Shown one piece after another: positions 1-10,574 of a stretch of 64,000 bases of DNA (position 1 is the first letter of the stretch; every line of letters starts with the position of its first letter). The notes beneath the pieces are model-generated. The model was not told the DNA's origin. It saw only the letters and a list, made by a program, of their open reading frames with translations, and did not search any database. The translations under genes and the position numbers were made by a program. Source of the stretch: Pontibacter coccineus (GTDB lineage: Bacteria; Bacteroidota; Bacteroidia; Cytophagales; Hymenobacteraceae); assembly GCF_030546575.1 (NCBI RefSeq), contig NZ_JAUOTN010000006.1:124001-188000 (forward strand), given 5' to 3'.

Positions 1-276
1 CCCGTCAGTGCCAGCCGTGAACTCAAGCTCATCTTCCCGGAGATAGAAAAGGTGGAGGTAGGGGAGATCGTATCGGTCGCCGAAAACAAGGCAAAACTCG
101 ATACAGTAATGTTGGTGATGATCGGGTGGAAAAAGCCGAAGCCTGCCAATCCGGCTAAAAATACCAGTGCCGTATTTGTAGATCCGGCCAGGGTACCTGA
201 ATATGAACAACGTATAAAGCAGTATATGGCCAGCCGCTTTCGCCGCGATTCAGTGAGAGTTTCATCTTCCTTATAA
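1..276 (+). CDS. C-terminal part of an unknown protein (5' end outside window)
   Basis: The reading frame is open from base 1 to the TAA at 274-276, so this is the end of a gene that starts upstream; the GTG at 52 is only an internal candidate. About 91 residues are visible. They contain a short hydrophobic stretch (TVMLVMIGW), a KKPKPANPAK segment and a basic, Ser-rich tail. I do not recognise the family. The next gene begins 8 bp after the stop on the same strand, so the two may be co-transcribed. Confidence 0.55.
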   Translation, partial: PVSASRELKLIFPEIEKVEVGEIVSVAENKAKLDTVMLVMIGWKKPKPANPAKNTSAVFVDPARVPEYEQRIKQYMASRFRRDSVRVSSSL

Positions 277-284
277 ACAGTAGT

Positions 285-1112
285 ATGGTAAGTCAGAAAA
301 ATGACTCTTTGAAACGAAAACTCTACAGCATCATTTTTGAAGCTGAAACAACCGCTGGCAGGACATTTGACATTATCCTGCTGATCATAATTGTGGCCAG
401 TGTCGTGGTGGTTTCGCTGGAGAGCGTTGTTTCGCTGAGGAGGGACCACCTGCAATTATTTCAAACACTAGAGTGGTCCTTTACTATCCTTTTTACAATA
501 GAATATTTCGTTCGTATCTACAGTTCGCAAAAGCCTGTTAATTACATATTCTCCTTTTTCGGGATCATAGACTTTCTGGCTATTATTCCGACATACCTAA
601 GCCTGTTCGTGATAGGTTCTCAATACCTCTTGGTGATCCGCGTTTTTCGCCTGCTGCGAATTGCCAGGGTATTCCGCCTCACCAGATTCGTTAATGAAGG
701 CCAGGTTCTATCCAGAGCCTTGAATGCCAGCATTACCAAAATCACCGTATTTTTGGGCGTTGTGTTGATGATGGTGATCGTAGTAGGCACTTTGATGTAT
801 GTCATTGAGGGCAGAGAAAGCGGATATACCAGCATTCCCATCAGCATTTACTGGGCCATCGTGACGCTCACGACAGTGGGGTTTGGCGATATAACACCTG
901 CTACCCCCCTGGGCCAGTTACTGGCCAGTTGCCTGATGATCATGGGCTATGGCATCATTGCGGTTCCCACCGGCATCGTATCAGTGGAGCTGTCCAGGGC
1001 TGATAAACTGGATGCCACGTCACGTGTCTGCCCGAATTGCCACAAGGAAGGGCACAGTTCCGACGCCAAATACTGCGATAACTGCGGCCATCTACTGAGA
1101 GGAAAAGCATAG
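285..1112 (+). CDS. Voltage-gated-type potassium channel with C-terminal zinc ribbon
   Basis: A 275-residue integral inner-membrane protein of the ion-transport (Kv/KvAP) family. It has hydrophobic segments from about residue 28, an S4-like helix rich in regularly spaced Arg (RVFRLLRIARVFRLTRF, about 111-127), and the K+ selectivity filter TTVGFGD at residues 196-202 between the last two helices. This shows a six-helix channel whose tetramer conducts K+. After the last helix there is a short C-terminal ribbon with two Cys pairs (CPNCHKEG...CDNCG), likely a Zn site, which is unusual for this family. ATG 285 follows the previous stop by 8 bp. The gene ends convergent with alr, 21 bp away. Channel identity is secure; gating and role are not visible. 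Confidence 0.9.
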   Translation: MVSQKNDSLKRKLYSIIFEAETTAGRTFDIILLIIIVASVVVVSLESVVSLRRDHLQLFQTLEWSFTILFTIEYFVRIYSSQKPVNYIFSFFGIIDFLAIIPTYLSLFVIGSQYLLVIRVFRLLRIARVFRLTRFVNEGQVLSRALNASITKITVFLGVVLMMVIVVGTLMYVIEGRESGYTSIPISIYWAIVTLTTVGFGDITPATPLGQLLASCLMIMGYGIIAVPTGIVSVELSRADKLDATSRVCPNCHKEGHSSDAKYCDNCGHLLRGKA

Positions 1113-1133
1113 TGTCGGATTGGGGAGTGGCCT

Positions 1134-2285
1134 TTAGTCGACGATAGTGCGGGGAATGTTCATCGGGAGTCTCGTCAGCAGTTCATAGTTTAGTTGCGTG
1201 CTCAGTTCGGCGAAGGAGGCTACGGTGATATGCTCATTGCCCTGTTTGCCAAGCAGCACCACCTCGTCTTTGAGTGCCACACCCGGTATACCTGTCACGT
1301 CTACCATCAGCACATTCATATTGACGATGCCCACCACCGGTGCTTTGTGCGACCTGATCAGCACCTGGCCCTGGTTGCTCAGGCTACGGCTATACCCCCA
1401 GGCGTAACCTACAGGTATAGCAGCGACCAGCATGTCGCAGCCAGCCTGAAAGCTTTTGCCATACCCTATAAATTCACCTGCCTTTACAAGCTTCAGGCTC
1501 ATCACGTGGCTTTTCCAGTTGATCAGCCGCTTCAAAGGATCTGCGCGATCGGTGCTTGCGCCCGTATAGCGCTGGTAAATCTCCGGGCTTGGCCAGAAGC
1601 CGTACTGCATGATTCCCACCCGTACCATATCCAGGTGTGTTTCAGGATACGCCATAACGGCTGCCGAGCAGGCCGTGTGCAGCGTCTTGATCTTGAGTCC
1701 CTTTTGCCGGAGAAAGCGTACGGCTTGGTGGTACTGCTCTAATTGCTCCGTTACCCGATCATGGTTTTCGCTGCTCTCGGCACCTGCATAATGCGTGGAA
1801 ACACCCACTACCTCAAATGCATCAGGTTGCTTCAGGATCATGTCAGCAGCTCGTTCTATTTCTTTGGTGTCGAGACCGATGCGGTTCATACCTGTCTCCA
1901 GATCAAGATGGATCCGGGCGGGCTTTTGTAAAGAGCGCGCAGCATTTGCCGCTTGCTCCAACCGATCGATCGAGAAAACATAGAACTCAATATCGTTAGT
2001 AATGGCCCATTTCAGTTCCTGTTCATCAATGTAGCCCATGACCATGATGGTGACCTTCTGTGGCAGCACCTGGTGCAGGCGGTAGGCTTCATCGGCACTG
2101 AAAACCGAGAAATGATCCACCCCACAGGTATAGGCCAGCTGCCCGAACTCCTCTATGCCATGCCCATAAGCGTTCCCTTTGATCACTGAAGAAAAACGGG
2201 TACCCGGTCTGAGCTGCGCTTTAATAAAGCGAATGTTATGTACTAAGGCTGAACGGCTTATTTCGATAGAGGAACTGTAAAACAT
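1134..2285 (-). CDS. alr: Alanine racemase
   Basis: PLP-dependent interconversion of L- and D-alanine, supplying D-Ala for peptidoglycan. The 383 residues match the usual family length. The PLP lysine lies in VIKGNAYGHG (Lys36), and a GYxxGY-type motif (VGYAWGYS) in the C-terminal half corresponds to the region of the second catalytic Tyr. The MNRIGL substrate-pocket motif is also present. In many Bacteroidota the racemase is fused behind MurF; this copy stands alone. It starts 7 bp after the M20 amidohydrolase stop, so both probably sit on one transcript, and a link to processing of N-acylated amino acids or wall peptides is possible but unproven. Confidence 0.93.
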   Translation of the reverse strand: MFYSSSIEISRSALVHNIRFIKAQLRPGTRFSSVIKGNAYGHGIEEFGQLAYTCGVDHFSVFSADEAYRLHQVLPQKVTIMVMGYIDEQELKWAITNDIEFYVFSIDRLEQAANAARSLQKPARIHLDLETGMNRIGLDTKEIERAADMILKQPDAFEVVGVSTHYAGAESSENHDRVTEQLEQYHQAVRFLRQKGLKIKTLHTACSAAVMAYPETHLDMVRVGIMQYGFWPSPEIYQRYTGASTDRADPLKRLINWKSHVMSLKLVKAGEFIGYGKSFQAGCDMLVAAIPVGYAWGYSRSLSNQGQVLIRSHKAPVVGIVNMNVLMVDVTGIPGVALKDEVVLLGKQGNEHITVASFAELSTQLNYELLTRLPMNIPRTIVD

Positions 2286-2292
2286 GAAATGG

Positions 2293-3480
2293 CTAAGGAT
2301 TTAGAATGGATTCCGCGATGCGATAGAACAAGGCGGCACCCACAGGTATAAGTTCGTCAGGAAAGTCATAATCGGCATGGTGTAACTGGGGTTGGTTTGT
2401 ACCGGATCCTAGTCCAAACAGAGCGCCGCTATACCTGTTGGTTAAATGTCCGAAATCTTCTGACCAGCGTACCGGCTGTGCGGCCTGCTTTATATCCATA
2501 CGCAGATACTGCGCCGCCTGCTCTATGCACTCCACCGCTTCTGCACTGTTGCGTGTAGCAGGAAACTCTTCCAACCATTCAAAATCATACCTTAATCCGT
2601 ACTTGAGCGAAACCAGCTTAACAGCTTCAAGGGCAAGCGATTTCAACTGGTTCAGATCTTCCTGCTCAAAAGCCCGGAGTGTGGCCATCACCATCGCAAA
2701 TCCCGGATTGGTTCCAAAAGCAACTTCCCCTAAACGGGCATGCACGACCGTGAGCAAGGTCAGGTCCTGAAAGCGTTGCTGATCCCGTACCAACGCATTA
2801 AAGGCCTGTATCAGTTCGCTCATACCTTCGCCTGGGTTCACCCCATTTTCAGGCTCTGCCGCATGCGACTCTTTTCCATATAGCTTTACTTGAAGCCCCA
2901 CTGAAGCCGCGGCAAATATCTCAGGGCGCACCAGTACCTGACCCATCAGTAAGCCCGGCATGTTATGCAGCGCAAAGACATGCTCAATCGCTATTTTCTG
3001 GAAGGCCGGTGTATGGAGTACCGCCCAGGCGCCGGCGCCGGTTTCCTCTGCGGGCTGAAACAGCAATACCACACGGCCTTTCGCCAACGGGTGATGGTGC
3101 AGCATGCTGGCGAGCCCGGCTAAAGTAGCCATGTGTCCGTCGTGCCCACACTTATGACTGACACCTTTTTGCAGGGAGGTATAGGGCAGCTCGTTTTGCT
3201 CAACAATTGGGAGGGCATCCAACTCTGCACGGAACAGTACGGTTGGCCCGGCACTAGATTCTTTTCCATGGAAGATAGCCGCGAAGCCGGTGCCGCCTAA
3301 CGCTGATACTATTTCATCAGGCTGATAACGCTGCAAAAAATTTTGAAGGGTATGACTTGTTTCATACTCCAGCCCGGAGAGTTCGGGATGCCGGTGCAAA
3401 TGGTGGCGCAACGCGATGATCTCTTCCAGATCAGGTATAGAAACGGAGGAAAGGGTAGGGGACATAGGGTGCATACGCAT
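2293..3480 (-). CDS. M20-family metal-dependent amidohydrolase
   Basis: A 395-residue peptidase M20 protein of the IAA-amino-acid / N-acyl-amino-acid amidohydrolase type (AbgA/HipO/CarboxypeptidaseSS1 group). Metal ligands are visible in CGHDGHM, in the following PAEETGAGA motif and in the ALHNMPG motif. The DALPI and HRHPEL signatures are present near the N-terminus. No signal peptide is seen, so it is probably cytoplasmic and releases an amino acid from an N-acylated or N-acetylated substrate. Met codons at residues 1, 3 and 6 are all possible starts. It is the first gene of a tight pair with alr. Confidence 0.85.
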   Translation of the reverse strand: MRMHPMSPTLSSVSIPDLEEIIALRHHLHRHPELSGLEYETSHTLQNFLQRYQPDEIVSALGGTGFAAIFHGKESSAGPTVLFRAELDALPIVEQNELPYTSLQKGVSHKCGHDGHMATLAGLASMLHHHPLAKGRVVLLFQPAEETGAGAWAVLHTPAFQKIAIEHVFALHNMPGLLMGQVLVRPEIFAAASVGLQVKLYGKESHAAEPENGVNPGEGMSELIQAFNALVRDQQRFQDLTLLTVVHARLGEVAFGTNPGFAMVMATLRAFEQEDLNQLKSLALEAVKLVSLKYGLRYDFEWLEEFPATRNSAEAVECIEQAAQYLRMDIKQAAQPVRWSEDFGHLTNRYSGALFGLGSGTNQPQLHHADYDFPDELIPVGAALFYRIAESILNP

Positions 3481-3521
3481 AGCTGTTAGTAGGGCTTACG
3501 GTTTTTTGGCCAAAACTTTAC

Positions 3522-3567
3522 AAAAAAGCCTGCCCTGCAACATCATCATGCTGGCAGGACAGGCTTT
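3522..3567 (-). terminator. Rho-independent terminator after the hybrid kinase
   Basis: An imperfect inverted repeat pairs AAGCCTGCCCTGC with GCAGGACAGGCTT (one mismatch) around a loop of about 18 bases. Read on the reverse strand it is followed by a run of T, so it fits the end of the kinase transcript that stops at 3589. Run-through in this direction would enter the M20-alr pair. Confidence 0.75.
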
Positions 3568-3588
3568 CAATTTATAAGTAGAAGTTAA

Positions 3589-6500
3589 TTACAAGCTCAT
3601 TTCGGCACAAATATCTTCCACAACCTGCAGCAACACTTGCCCTAGTTTATGTACGCCATTGCGTACCTCAGCCAGGTTGGTCTCCTGTTTGGCATTCAAC
3701 TCCACAAAGCGCACCACTTCTTTCAGGGACTCAATCTTCATGGTGTCGATGGTGGACTTTACCTTATGCGCCAGTGCGCTCACCATCTTCCAGTCTTCCA
3801 GCTCCATGGCCTTCTGCATTTCCCGCACGGTAACAGGTATGGTATCAGCAAAAAGCTGGCGTGCACGGTTCATAAAGGCCACATTGTTATGCGACATCTT
3901 CTGAATGACCTCCATGCTATAAAGCGGGACAGCATTTTCTTTCTCCTCTTTGGCGTAATGGGCCGTATTCCTGTTTCCTTTCCCACCTTCGTTTTGCTTT
4001 TTAGGCAACAGGTTGGAGATTTTAGTATATAGTACCTCCGCTTCAAAAGGCTTCGAGAGGTAATCACTCATACCTGCGCTCAGGTATTTTTCAGCATCCC
4101 CCTTCAGGGCATTGGCGGTCAGGGCGATGATCGGGACAGCAGCCTTTACCTGGTCGCTCAGAGACCGGATCTGCATCGTCGCATCAATACCGCTCAGTTC
4201 CGGCATCTGGATGTCCATCAACACGATATCGTAGTCGGAATGCTTCACCATATCGACAGCTTCAAGGCCATTGTAGGCCACGTCCAGCCGAAAGCCCCAT
4301 TCCTCCATGATCGCCTGCGCCAGGAAGACGTTTACTTCATTGTCCTCCGCCAGCAGCACCTTCACGGCACCCAGGCTGCTAAAGTCGATGGCGACGGCTT
4401 CCTTTTCCTCCAGTTGCCCCTCTTCGCTTTTGGGGTAGGTGATCATAAAGCGGAAAATACTACCACCCTCCGGATTGTCTTCTACCCAGATATCGCCGCC
4501 CTGCCGCTCGACCAGGTTTTTGCAGATGCTGAGTCCGAGTCCGGTGCCTCCATACTTGCGCGTAATGCTGGAGTAAGCCTGCGTAAAGCCTTCGAAAATC
4601 AGTTCTTTTTTATCAGCCGGCACGCCTATACCTGTATCAACTACCGAAATCTCCATGGTGAGGGTAGCAGGCGTTTCTTCCAGTGTTCTGGCATGCAGGG
4701 TAACGCTTCCTTCCTCTGTGAACTTGATGGCGTTGTTCAACAGGTTAAGCAGGATTTGGTTCAGGCGGAACGGATCGCCTTGCAGCAAGGTATGCGGAAG
4801 GTCCAGTTCGCCAAGCCGTAGGGCAATTTCTTTTTCTTCTGCCTTGTACTTCAGTGTCTGATAGGCCGTCTGCACCGTCTCTTCAATCCTGAATGGAATG
4901 GATTCGAGCTCCAGTTTGCCGGCTTCGATCTTAGCCACGTCCAGAATATCGTTGATGACCACCAGCAGGTTGTCAGCCGACTGGTTAATGATCTTGAGGT
5001 AATTGAGTTGCGTTTCGTCCAATTGGGTTTTGTGCAGCAGGCCACTCATGCCAAGTATACCGTTGAGCGGGGTCCTGATCTCGTGGCTCATGTTGGCCAG
5101 GAAATTTTCTTTCACACGGGCCGATTCTTCTGCCGCCTCTTTCGCATTTTTGAGCTCATGCTCGGTTTGGATGCGGTCAGTCACATCCTGCGCAAAACCG
5201 ATCACATAAGGCTCCTGCCCATCCTCCCTTACCTTGTAATTCTGATAACTGAGGAAGCGCTCTTCCTTGTCCTTGCGCAACACGCTCAGTATACCTTTGA
5301 CCACCGTCTGGTTCTCAAATTGCTTCAAGTAATCCGGGAAATTCTGACGGTGCAGCAGCGGAAAAAACTGCTTCATTGACTTGCCCAGAATCTCCTCTTC
5401 TCTATAGCCCAGCATTTCGACCAGGTAGGGGTTAACGGACAGGATAACACCCTGCAGATCGTGCGTACACATGTAGGCCTGGCTGTACTGGATCAGGTCA
5501 CGGTATTTTTTTTCACTCTTCCTGAGCGCTTCATCCGCCAGGCGACGCTCGCTGATATCACGCGAGGAGGACTGGAACTTAACTACGTTGCCGGAACTGT
5601 CTATGATCGGCTTGATGCTGGTCTCCACCCAGATGTAATAGCCGTCGCGGTGTTTTTGGCGGTGCTGCACGGTTGTATTGTTTCGCTGCTTCAGAGCTAC
5701 CTGCTGGCCCATGATCTCTATCTTAGTGACATCATCCGGGTGTATGAAATCAGCGGCGAAGGCACCGATCAGCTCCTCCGGTTTGTAGCCGAGCATTTCT
5801 TCCACGGCATTCGACACATACGTGTAGCGGACCTCCGCATCGTAGAGACAAACCAGGTCGCGTGAGTTCTCTGACAGCAGCCTGTGCAGTTCCTCGCTTT
5901 CCTCCAGTCTTTTATTGGCGTTGTATTGCTCCGTCACGTTGTCAGAAATGCCAAGCACGTGCACTTCCCCACCTTTTGTGATCAGTGGCTTTTTAATGGT
6001 GTTGAACCACTCCACCCGGCCGTCGAGCAGGGTAAACTTTTCCTGCAAACGCAGTTCCTGACCTGTCTCAATTACTATCTGATCAATCCGGTTGAAGTGA
6101 TGCAGTTCCTGCTCTACATCATGCAGATCACGGTTATTCTGCTCTATCACATCTTCTGGGGTAAGGCCGAACAAAGCTGCGAACTCCTGATTAGCCAATT
6201 TGAAGTTGCCCTCACCATCCTTCACGTAAATCAACGAAGGACTCGTATTGAGCACCAGTCTGATAAAGTCATTTTTCTCTTTTACTTCAAGGGCAGCCTT
6301 GCGCTCTTCGGTTACGTCGCGCACTATGGTGAGCACCTTTTCATCATTGTACTTCACGATACGTCCTTCGAAGTAGCGATCGTACAGTTCATAGTTTATA
6401 GAATGCAGTTGCCCGGTTGCCAGCACCTCTTGCAGCAGTTCGAATGTTTGCTCGCTAAGAGGAGCAGGCAATAGATCGGAGAGCGTTTTGCCGACTACAT

Positions 6501-7551
6501 CGGCAGGAATTTCCAAATTGCCCTGCAGGTGCTCGTTGTGCATCTCCAGGTATACCCCTTGTTTGTCTATAATAAACATAAGGTCAGGTATGGCATCCAG
6601 AATAGCCCTGATTTTGGCTTCGCTGTTCCGTATCTCCTCCTGAGCGCGATGCAGATCGGTGATGTTGAGTCCATGCCCGATGATCAGCCTTACTTCACCC
6701 TGCTCGTCCAGCACCGGATTCAGTTTGCGGATATGGTAATTTTCGTTGCCCTGCTTGTCGACCAGCCTTTCCTCAAACGCCACCTGGCGGCGCTCATGCA
6801 AAGCCCTCAGCAGGTGCTTGCCTCGGCTTTCGATGCGGTGCAGCGGCACATTGCGGTAAGCGCAGTACTCCTCATTTGTTTTGTTGATGATCCACTCCCG
6901 CAGGTGGGGGGCCGACACGGCAATCGGGTTCACGAAAATGTATCGCAGCCTGCTGTCGTAAACGGCCACGTCGGAGGGAAGATTATTCAGGATGGCTTCG
7001 TAGAACTCCTTCTGCTCGGCAAGCTCCTGGTTTTTCTGATGCAGCCTGGTGATGTCTTCGGCTGACCCGATAATCTGACTTACTTTGCCATCGGCATTAC
7101 GCCTGTAAACGGACTCTCGGCAGAATAGGACTCTGCTGGAGCCATCACTGGCCCGCACACTGTACGTAATTTCGCGTACTTCGCCATCCAGGGCACTGAG
7201 CATACCAGAGGAATGCTGCAGCAAAAGCGGCTTGTCCTCGTCATCCACAACGGACATGAAGAAGTGCCCATCCATTGCATCCAACTCCTGCTGCGAAAAC
7301 CCAAGGATAGTCTTTATGCAGTTGTTAAGGTAGATGCTTTTGTTTTGGTCCAGGTCATAGATGTAGATGATGCTCGGCACCATGTGCATGACGTTTAGCA
7401 CCAGCTCCGCCGTTGTATCAGACTGATTTGTACGGAGTAGCTGTAGCTCACAGGCAAATGAATCGGCCTTTACTTCGGCTTCCTGCCGTGCTTTTCTTTC
7501 TTTTTCGAGCTCCCGTTGCAGTGCCTGCAGCTCGTATGGAGTTTCCATCAT
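3589..7551 (-). CDS. Hybrid sensor histidine kinase, six PAS domains, receiver and HPt
   Basis: A soluble multi-sensor phosphorelay protein of about 1320 residues with no transmembrane segment. In order it shows a short N-terminal coiled coil, six consecutive PAS/PAC modules (about 45-800), HisKA with [11 protein letters not shown] (phospho-His823), HATPase_c ([10 protein letters not shown]), a receiver with LMDIQMPE (phospho-Asp1113), and an HPt domain with AHKVKS (His1262). A complete His-Asp-His relay in one chain implies a separate output regulator. The open frame extends to 7623, but the leader before MMETPYELQ looks unlike coding sequence, so I place the start at 7551 (or 7548). It is divergent from a second PAS kinase, and a sigma-54 regulator lies 3 kb away. 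The ligand is unknown. Confidence 0.9.
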   Translation of the reverse strand: MMETPYELQALQRELEKERKARQEAEVKADSFACELQLLRTNQSDTTAELVLNVMHMVPSIIYIYDLDQNKSIYLNNCIKTILGFSQQELDAMDGHFFMSVVDDEDKPLLLQHSSGMLSALDGEVREITYSVRASDGSSRVLFCRESVYRRNADGKVSQIIGSAEDITRLHQKNQELAEQKEFYEAILNNLPSDVAVYDSRLRYIFVNPIAVSAPHLREWIINKTNEEYCAYRNVPLHRIESRGKHLLRALHERRQVAFEERLVDKQGNENYHIRKLNPVLDEQGEVRLIIGHGLNITDLHRAQEEIRNSEAKIRAILDAIPDLMFIIDKQGVYLEMHNEHLQGNLEIPADVVGKTLSDLLPAPLSEQTFELLQEVLATGQLHSINYELYDRYFEGRIVKYNDEKVLTIVRDVTEERKAALEVKEKNDFIRLVLNTSPSLIYVKDGEGNFKLANQEFAALFGLTPEDVIEQNNRDLHDVEQELHHFNRIDQIVIETGQELRLQEKFTLLDGRVEWFNTIKKPLITKGGEVHVLGISDNVTEQYNANKRLEESEELHRLLSENSRDLVCLYDAEVRYTYVSNAVEEMLGYKPEELIGAFAADFIHPDDVTKIEIMGQQVALKQRNNTTVQHRQKHRDGYYIWVETSIKPIIDSSGNVVKFQSSSRDISERRLADEALRKSEKKYRDLIQYSQAYMCTHDLQGVILSVNPYLVEMLGYREEEILGKSMKQFFPLLHRQNFPDYLKQFENQTVVKGILSVLRKDKEERFLSYQNYKVREDGQEPYVIGFAQDVTDRIQTEHELKNAKEAAEESARVKENFLANMSHEIRTPLNGILGMSGLLHKTQLDETQLNYLKIINQSADNLLVVINDILDVAKIEAGKLELESIPFRIEETVQTAYQTLKYKAEEKEIALRLGELDLPHTLLQGDPFRLNQILLNLLNNAIKFTEEGSVTLHARTLEETPATLTMEISVVDTGIGVPADKKELIFEGFTQAYSSITRKYGGTGLGLSICKNLVERQGGDIWVEDNPEGGSIFRFMITYPKSEEGQLEEKEAVAIDFSSLGAVKVLLAEDNEVNVFLAQAIMEEWGFRLDVAYNGLEAVDMVKHSDYDIVLMDIQMPELSGIDATMQIRSLSDQVKAAVPIIALTANALKGDAEKYLSAGMSDYLSKPFEAEVLYTKISNLLPKKQNEGGKGNRNTAHYAKEEKENAVPLYSMEVIQKMSHNNVAFMNRARQLFADTIPVTVREMQKAMELEDWKMVSALAHKVKSTIDTMKIESLKEVVRFVELNAKQETNLAEVRNGVHKLGQVLLQVVEDICAEMSL

Positions 7552-8035
7552 GCAATCAATTAAATCCGGATAAAAAGGAAAGCGGATTTCCTTGCAAATT
7601 ATCGCTTTTCTGTAAGGTAACAATCAATGTGGGAAGATAATTTAAAGGACTGCCTATTAATTTATTCCCCAAACGCTGCCTGATTGTAGACATGACCGTG
7701 ACAGTCTAAAGATCATAATGAAAGCCTCTTTAAGTGTGCAAGCTGAGGGGATGATAGCATTTTTCTACAAAATACTCCCTGTGTTACGGCGTGCTAAAAC
7801 TGGAAGAATGCTATACCTGTCTCCATCAGAGACAGCCGCTCCAAGTGGGTATTAGCCCGTCCTATTTCGGGTCAAAAGATTACAGACGTGTTTATGGAAT
7901 GAACCGCTTATCAAAGCACGTCCTGAATATTGAATAAATCATACTTAATTACAATATTGTTTATTTCATATATTGAAAATTTGAGTATACTTTATATGCA
8001 GCAATGTCTGGTCTACCTCTACAACCCACCCGCCT
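7552..8035. other. Intergenic region between divergent kinases
   Basis: About 480 bp with no convincing gene. It must carry the promoters of both kinases. It holds one AGGTATA-family word (7812-7818). Near the rightward kinase there is an AT-rich block with a perfect 10-bp palindrome ACAATATTGT (7951-7960), flanked by related ATATTG words on either side. No -33/-7 promoter pair could be fixed with confidence. Confidence 0.5.
7951..7960. promoter_or_regulatory. Palindrome ACAATATTGT, possible operator
   Basis: A perfect 10-bp palindrome 75 bp before the start of the 4-PAS kinase, with partial ATATTG repeats about 15-20 bp to each side. The position suits a regulator-binding site, but short AT-rich palindromes also arise by chance. 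Confidence 0.3.
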
Positions 8036-10228
8036 ATGAAATTCGCCCGCCTGAAGGAAAGATTTATCAGTTCGATCATGGATAACAGCGCAGAGTTGTT
8101 TTCTGTGATCGATGCCTCTGGCAACTACCAGTTTGTCGGCGGCTCTATTCGGAACCAGCTGGGCTACCACCCCGATGAGTTGGTCTCACGATCGGCGTTT
8201 GAGTACGTACACCCGGAAGACAGGACTTTGATTGAGGCGGCTATTGGGAGCGCACTCTTCAGAAGAACAACCCACCTGCCTAATTTTCGCTTCAGGCACC
8301 AGAACGGAAGCTGGCGCTGGCTGCAGTGCCGCATTACCAACATGGCAGATAACCCGGAGGTGAGAGGGTATATCACCAATTCCATTGACATAACAGAGCG
8401 GGTAGAAGTGGAGGGGCATCAGGTGCGTTGCCAGGCACACTACGAGTCGCTGTTCCACAATCACCCGGATGCGGTATTCGAACTGGACCGCGGTGGCTTT
8501 TTCACACTCTTCAATAAAAACTTCCCAAAGCTGACAGGCTATGCTCCGGAAGAGATTAAAGGAGCCCATTTCCGTGAGTTGGTGCTGGAAAAAGACCTCC
8601 CGATCGCCATGAATACTTTTATAAGAGCGCTGGAGGGAAGCCCCCACCAGGTGGAGCTGTCTTTTGTAAAACCCGACGGGGAGGCGGTATACCTGACCAT
8701 AGCCATTGTACCGGTGGTGTTAGGAAACGACATTGTGAAGATTCAAGGTATAGCCCGCGACATCACGCTGCAGAAAAATTTAGAACGCTATGCGGATGCG
8801 CAAGCCAGGCAACTGCACCAGATCATGGAGCGTTTACCCCAGTCTTTTTACTCGCTCGACCGGGAGTGGCGCTATACCTATGTCAACAACTTTTACTGCC
8901 GGTACCTGGGCGTTTCTAAAAAAGAGTTGCTTGGCAAGAATATCTGGCACATGTTTCCGGGAGCGGTGAACACCGATTTTTACAAAACCTGCCTGCAGGT
9001 GGCACAGACAGGTATACCGGCCACCGCGGAAGCAAAGTCCCTTTACCAAAACGACACCACCATCCATTTGCAGATATACCCGACCGGCGAAGATATCTCT
9101 GTCCATTTTGTAGACATCACGGAAAAGAAAAAGGAGCAGGACCAGCTTGAAAAACTGTCCCTGGTTGCCAGCAAGACAAACACCTGTATCCTGATACAAA
9201 ACAAGCTGGGGCAGATTGAATGGGTGAACGAAGCCTTTGAAAACGTGACAGGCTATACCTTGTGCGAGGTGGCACTCCGGAATCCGACGGAGTTGCTGAC
9301 AGGGAAGGAGACCGACCCGAAGACAATGAACAGGATCCGGAAACGCGTCGCCGCCGGCAAGCCGTTCAGGGGTGAGGTACTCAATTACACGAAGGATGGC
9401 CGAGAGATCTGGTTTTACCTGGAGATCACCCCCGTCCATGCAGAGAACGGAGAACTCGTTAAGTTCATCTCGATCCGGACCGACATTACACAGCGAAAGG
9501 CCAGGGAACAAGAACTGGTAGAAGCGACCCGCGAACTATTCCGCCAAAACCACGACCTGCAGCACTTCAGCTATATGGTTTCGCACAACCTGCGGGCGCC
9601 GGCTGCCAACATCATGGGCCTCTCGAGCCTGATGACCCGGGTCGATAAAAAGGATGCGATGTATGATCAACTCGTACAGAAGATCAAACTATCAGCGCAC
9701 AACCTCGACACGGTTATTCGCGACATGAACCATGTCCTCTCCGTGCGCGAACAGCATGAGGACCTGCAACGCGAGGAGGTATACCTGGCAAAGGTGGTGG
9801 AAGAAGCCATCGCCGTGATGGACTACAAACTCAACCGCCAGGAATGTCGTCTCCATATTGCGGTAGCCCCAGAAATCGTGCTGTGTTCCAACAAAGCATA
9901 CCTGCTGGAAATATTCAAAAACCTGATCTCAAATGCCGTTAAGTTCAAACAGAAGGACAAGCCACTAGTGCTTAACATTGTCGCCAGTAAGGGAAAAAGA
10001 ACCATAACGATCAAGGTAAGCGATAATGGCATAGGCATGGACATGCAACGTGTGGGGGAAGACCTGTTCAAAATATACAAGAGATTTCATGTAGGCTACC
10101 AAGGCAGGGGCATCGGACTATTTCTGGTCAAAACCTACCTCGACATACTCAAGGGAAAGATCAGTGTGACATCAGAACCAGATAAGGGCACCAGTTTTAA
10201 GATTCAGTTTGAAGTCGGGGCCCGGTAA
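8036..10228 (+). CDS. PAS-domain sensor histidine kinase (four PAS)
   Basis: A 730-residue soluble kinase. Four PAS/PAC modules (about 10-125, 130-250, 258-370, 375-490) lead to a HisKA domain with MVSHNLRAPA (phospho-His517) and an HATPase_c domain with N box NLISNAVKFK, G1 DNGIGMD and G2 GRGIGLFLVK. No receiver, HPt or membrane segment is present, so it should phosphorylate a separate regulator. The fourth PAS resembles the LOV fold but lacks the flavin-binding Cys motif NCRFLQ, so light sensing is not supported. ATG 8036 begins directly with the first PAS helix. The divergent hybrid kinase and the sigma-54 regulator at 10575 are natural partners by position only. Confidence 0.9.
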   Translation: MKFARLKERFISSIMDNSAELFSVIDASGNYQFVGGSIRNQLGYHPDELVSRSAFEYVHPEDRTLIEAAIGSALFRRTTHLPNFRFRHQNGSWRWLQCRITNMADNPEVRGYITNSIDITERVEVEGHQVRCQAHYESLFHNHPDAVFELDRGGFFTLFNKNFPKLTGYAPEEIKGAHFRELVLEKDLPIAMNTFIRALEGSPHQVELSFVKPDGEAVYLTIAIVPVVLGNDIVKIQGIARDITLQKNLERYADAQARQLHQIMERLPQSFYSLDREWRYTYVNNFYCRYLGVSKKELLGKNIWHMFPGAVNTDFYKTCLQVAQTGIPATAEAKSLYQNDTTIHLQIYPTGEDISVHFVDITEKKKEQDQLEKLSLVASKTNTCILIQNKLGQIEWVNEAFENVTGYTLCEVALRNPTELLTGKETDPKTMNRIRKRVAAGKPFRGEVLNYTKDGREIWFYLEITPVHAENGELVKFISIRTDITQRKAREQELVEATRELFRQNHDLQHFSYMVSHNLRAPAANIMGLSSLMTRVDKKDAMYDQLVQKIKLSAHNLDTVIRDMNHVLSVREQHEDLQREEVYLAKVVEEAIAVMDYKLNRQECRLHIAVAPEIVLCSNKAYLLEIFKNLISNAVKFKQKDKPLVLNIVASKGKRTITIKVSDNGIGMDMQRVGEDLFKIYKRFHVGYQGRGIGLFLVKTYLDILKGKISVTSEPDKGTSFKIQFEVGAR

Positions 10229-10574
10229 AGTACACAATGGTGACGTCGGGGAGGCGTGATATACCTGATGACATCATCCGCTAGCGCATGAAGAACTCAT
10301 CACCAATTCTGTATATGACAAAGGCTTCGGGATGAACCTGTTTGGCATTGATAGGGAATTGATTCAGATACAGCGAAGCCTTGCGGCCAAAGTGCGGAAG
10401 GAAACGGGCTCGGTCGCTGCTTCGTGAACCGGCAGGTCAGGCTGCTGGACAGTCAGCTAAAAGTCGAAAGCCGGGTAGACGAATTATCTACTTTTACAGT
10501 TACACTACCTATAAACTAGCTCGCCTTATACCTGCACAAATCTGTGTGAGACACTTAATAGCACCATCCTATAC
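10229..10574. other. Intergenic region with a possible gene remnant
   Basis: About 345 bp between the convergent kinase and regulator genes. Three AGGTATA-family words lie here (10260, 10527, 10570). A forward-strand frame between stops at about 10270 and 10430 reads as plausible protein (including GFGMNLFGIDRELIQIQRS) with no proper start, suggesting a decayed fragment. No clear terminator hairpin was found. Confidence 0.4.
10275..10428 (+). pseudogene. Possible decayed coding fragment
   Basis: About 50 codons open between two stops. The encoded peptide has ordinary protein composition, including DKGFGMNLFGIDREL and a basic helix-like tail (LAAKVRKETG). It has no credible start and no match that I recognise. 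It could be the relic of a gene lost between the kinase and the regulator, or a chance frame. Confidence 0.2.

Noticed and set aside
8850-9480. LOV photoreceptor domain in the four-PAS kinase
   Set aside because: The conserved flavin-adduct Cys motif is absent from all four PAS domains.
8834-9511. A 225-codon reverse frame inside the four-PAS kinase
   Set aside because: Antisense shadow of PAS coding sequence.
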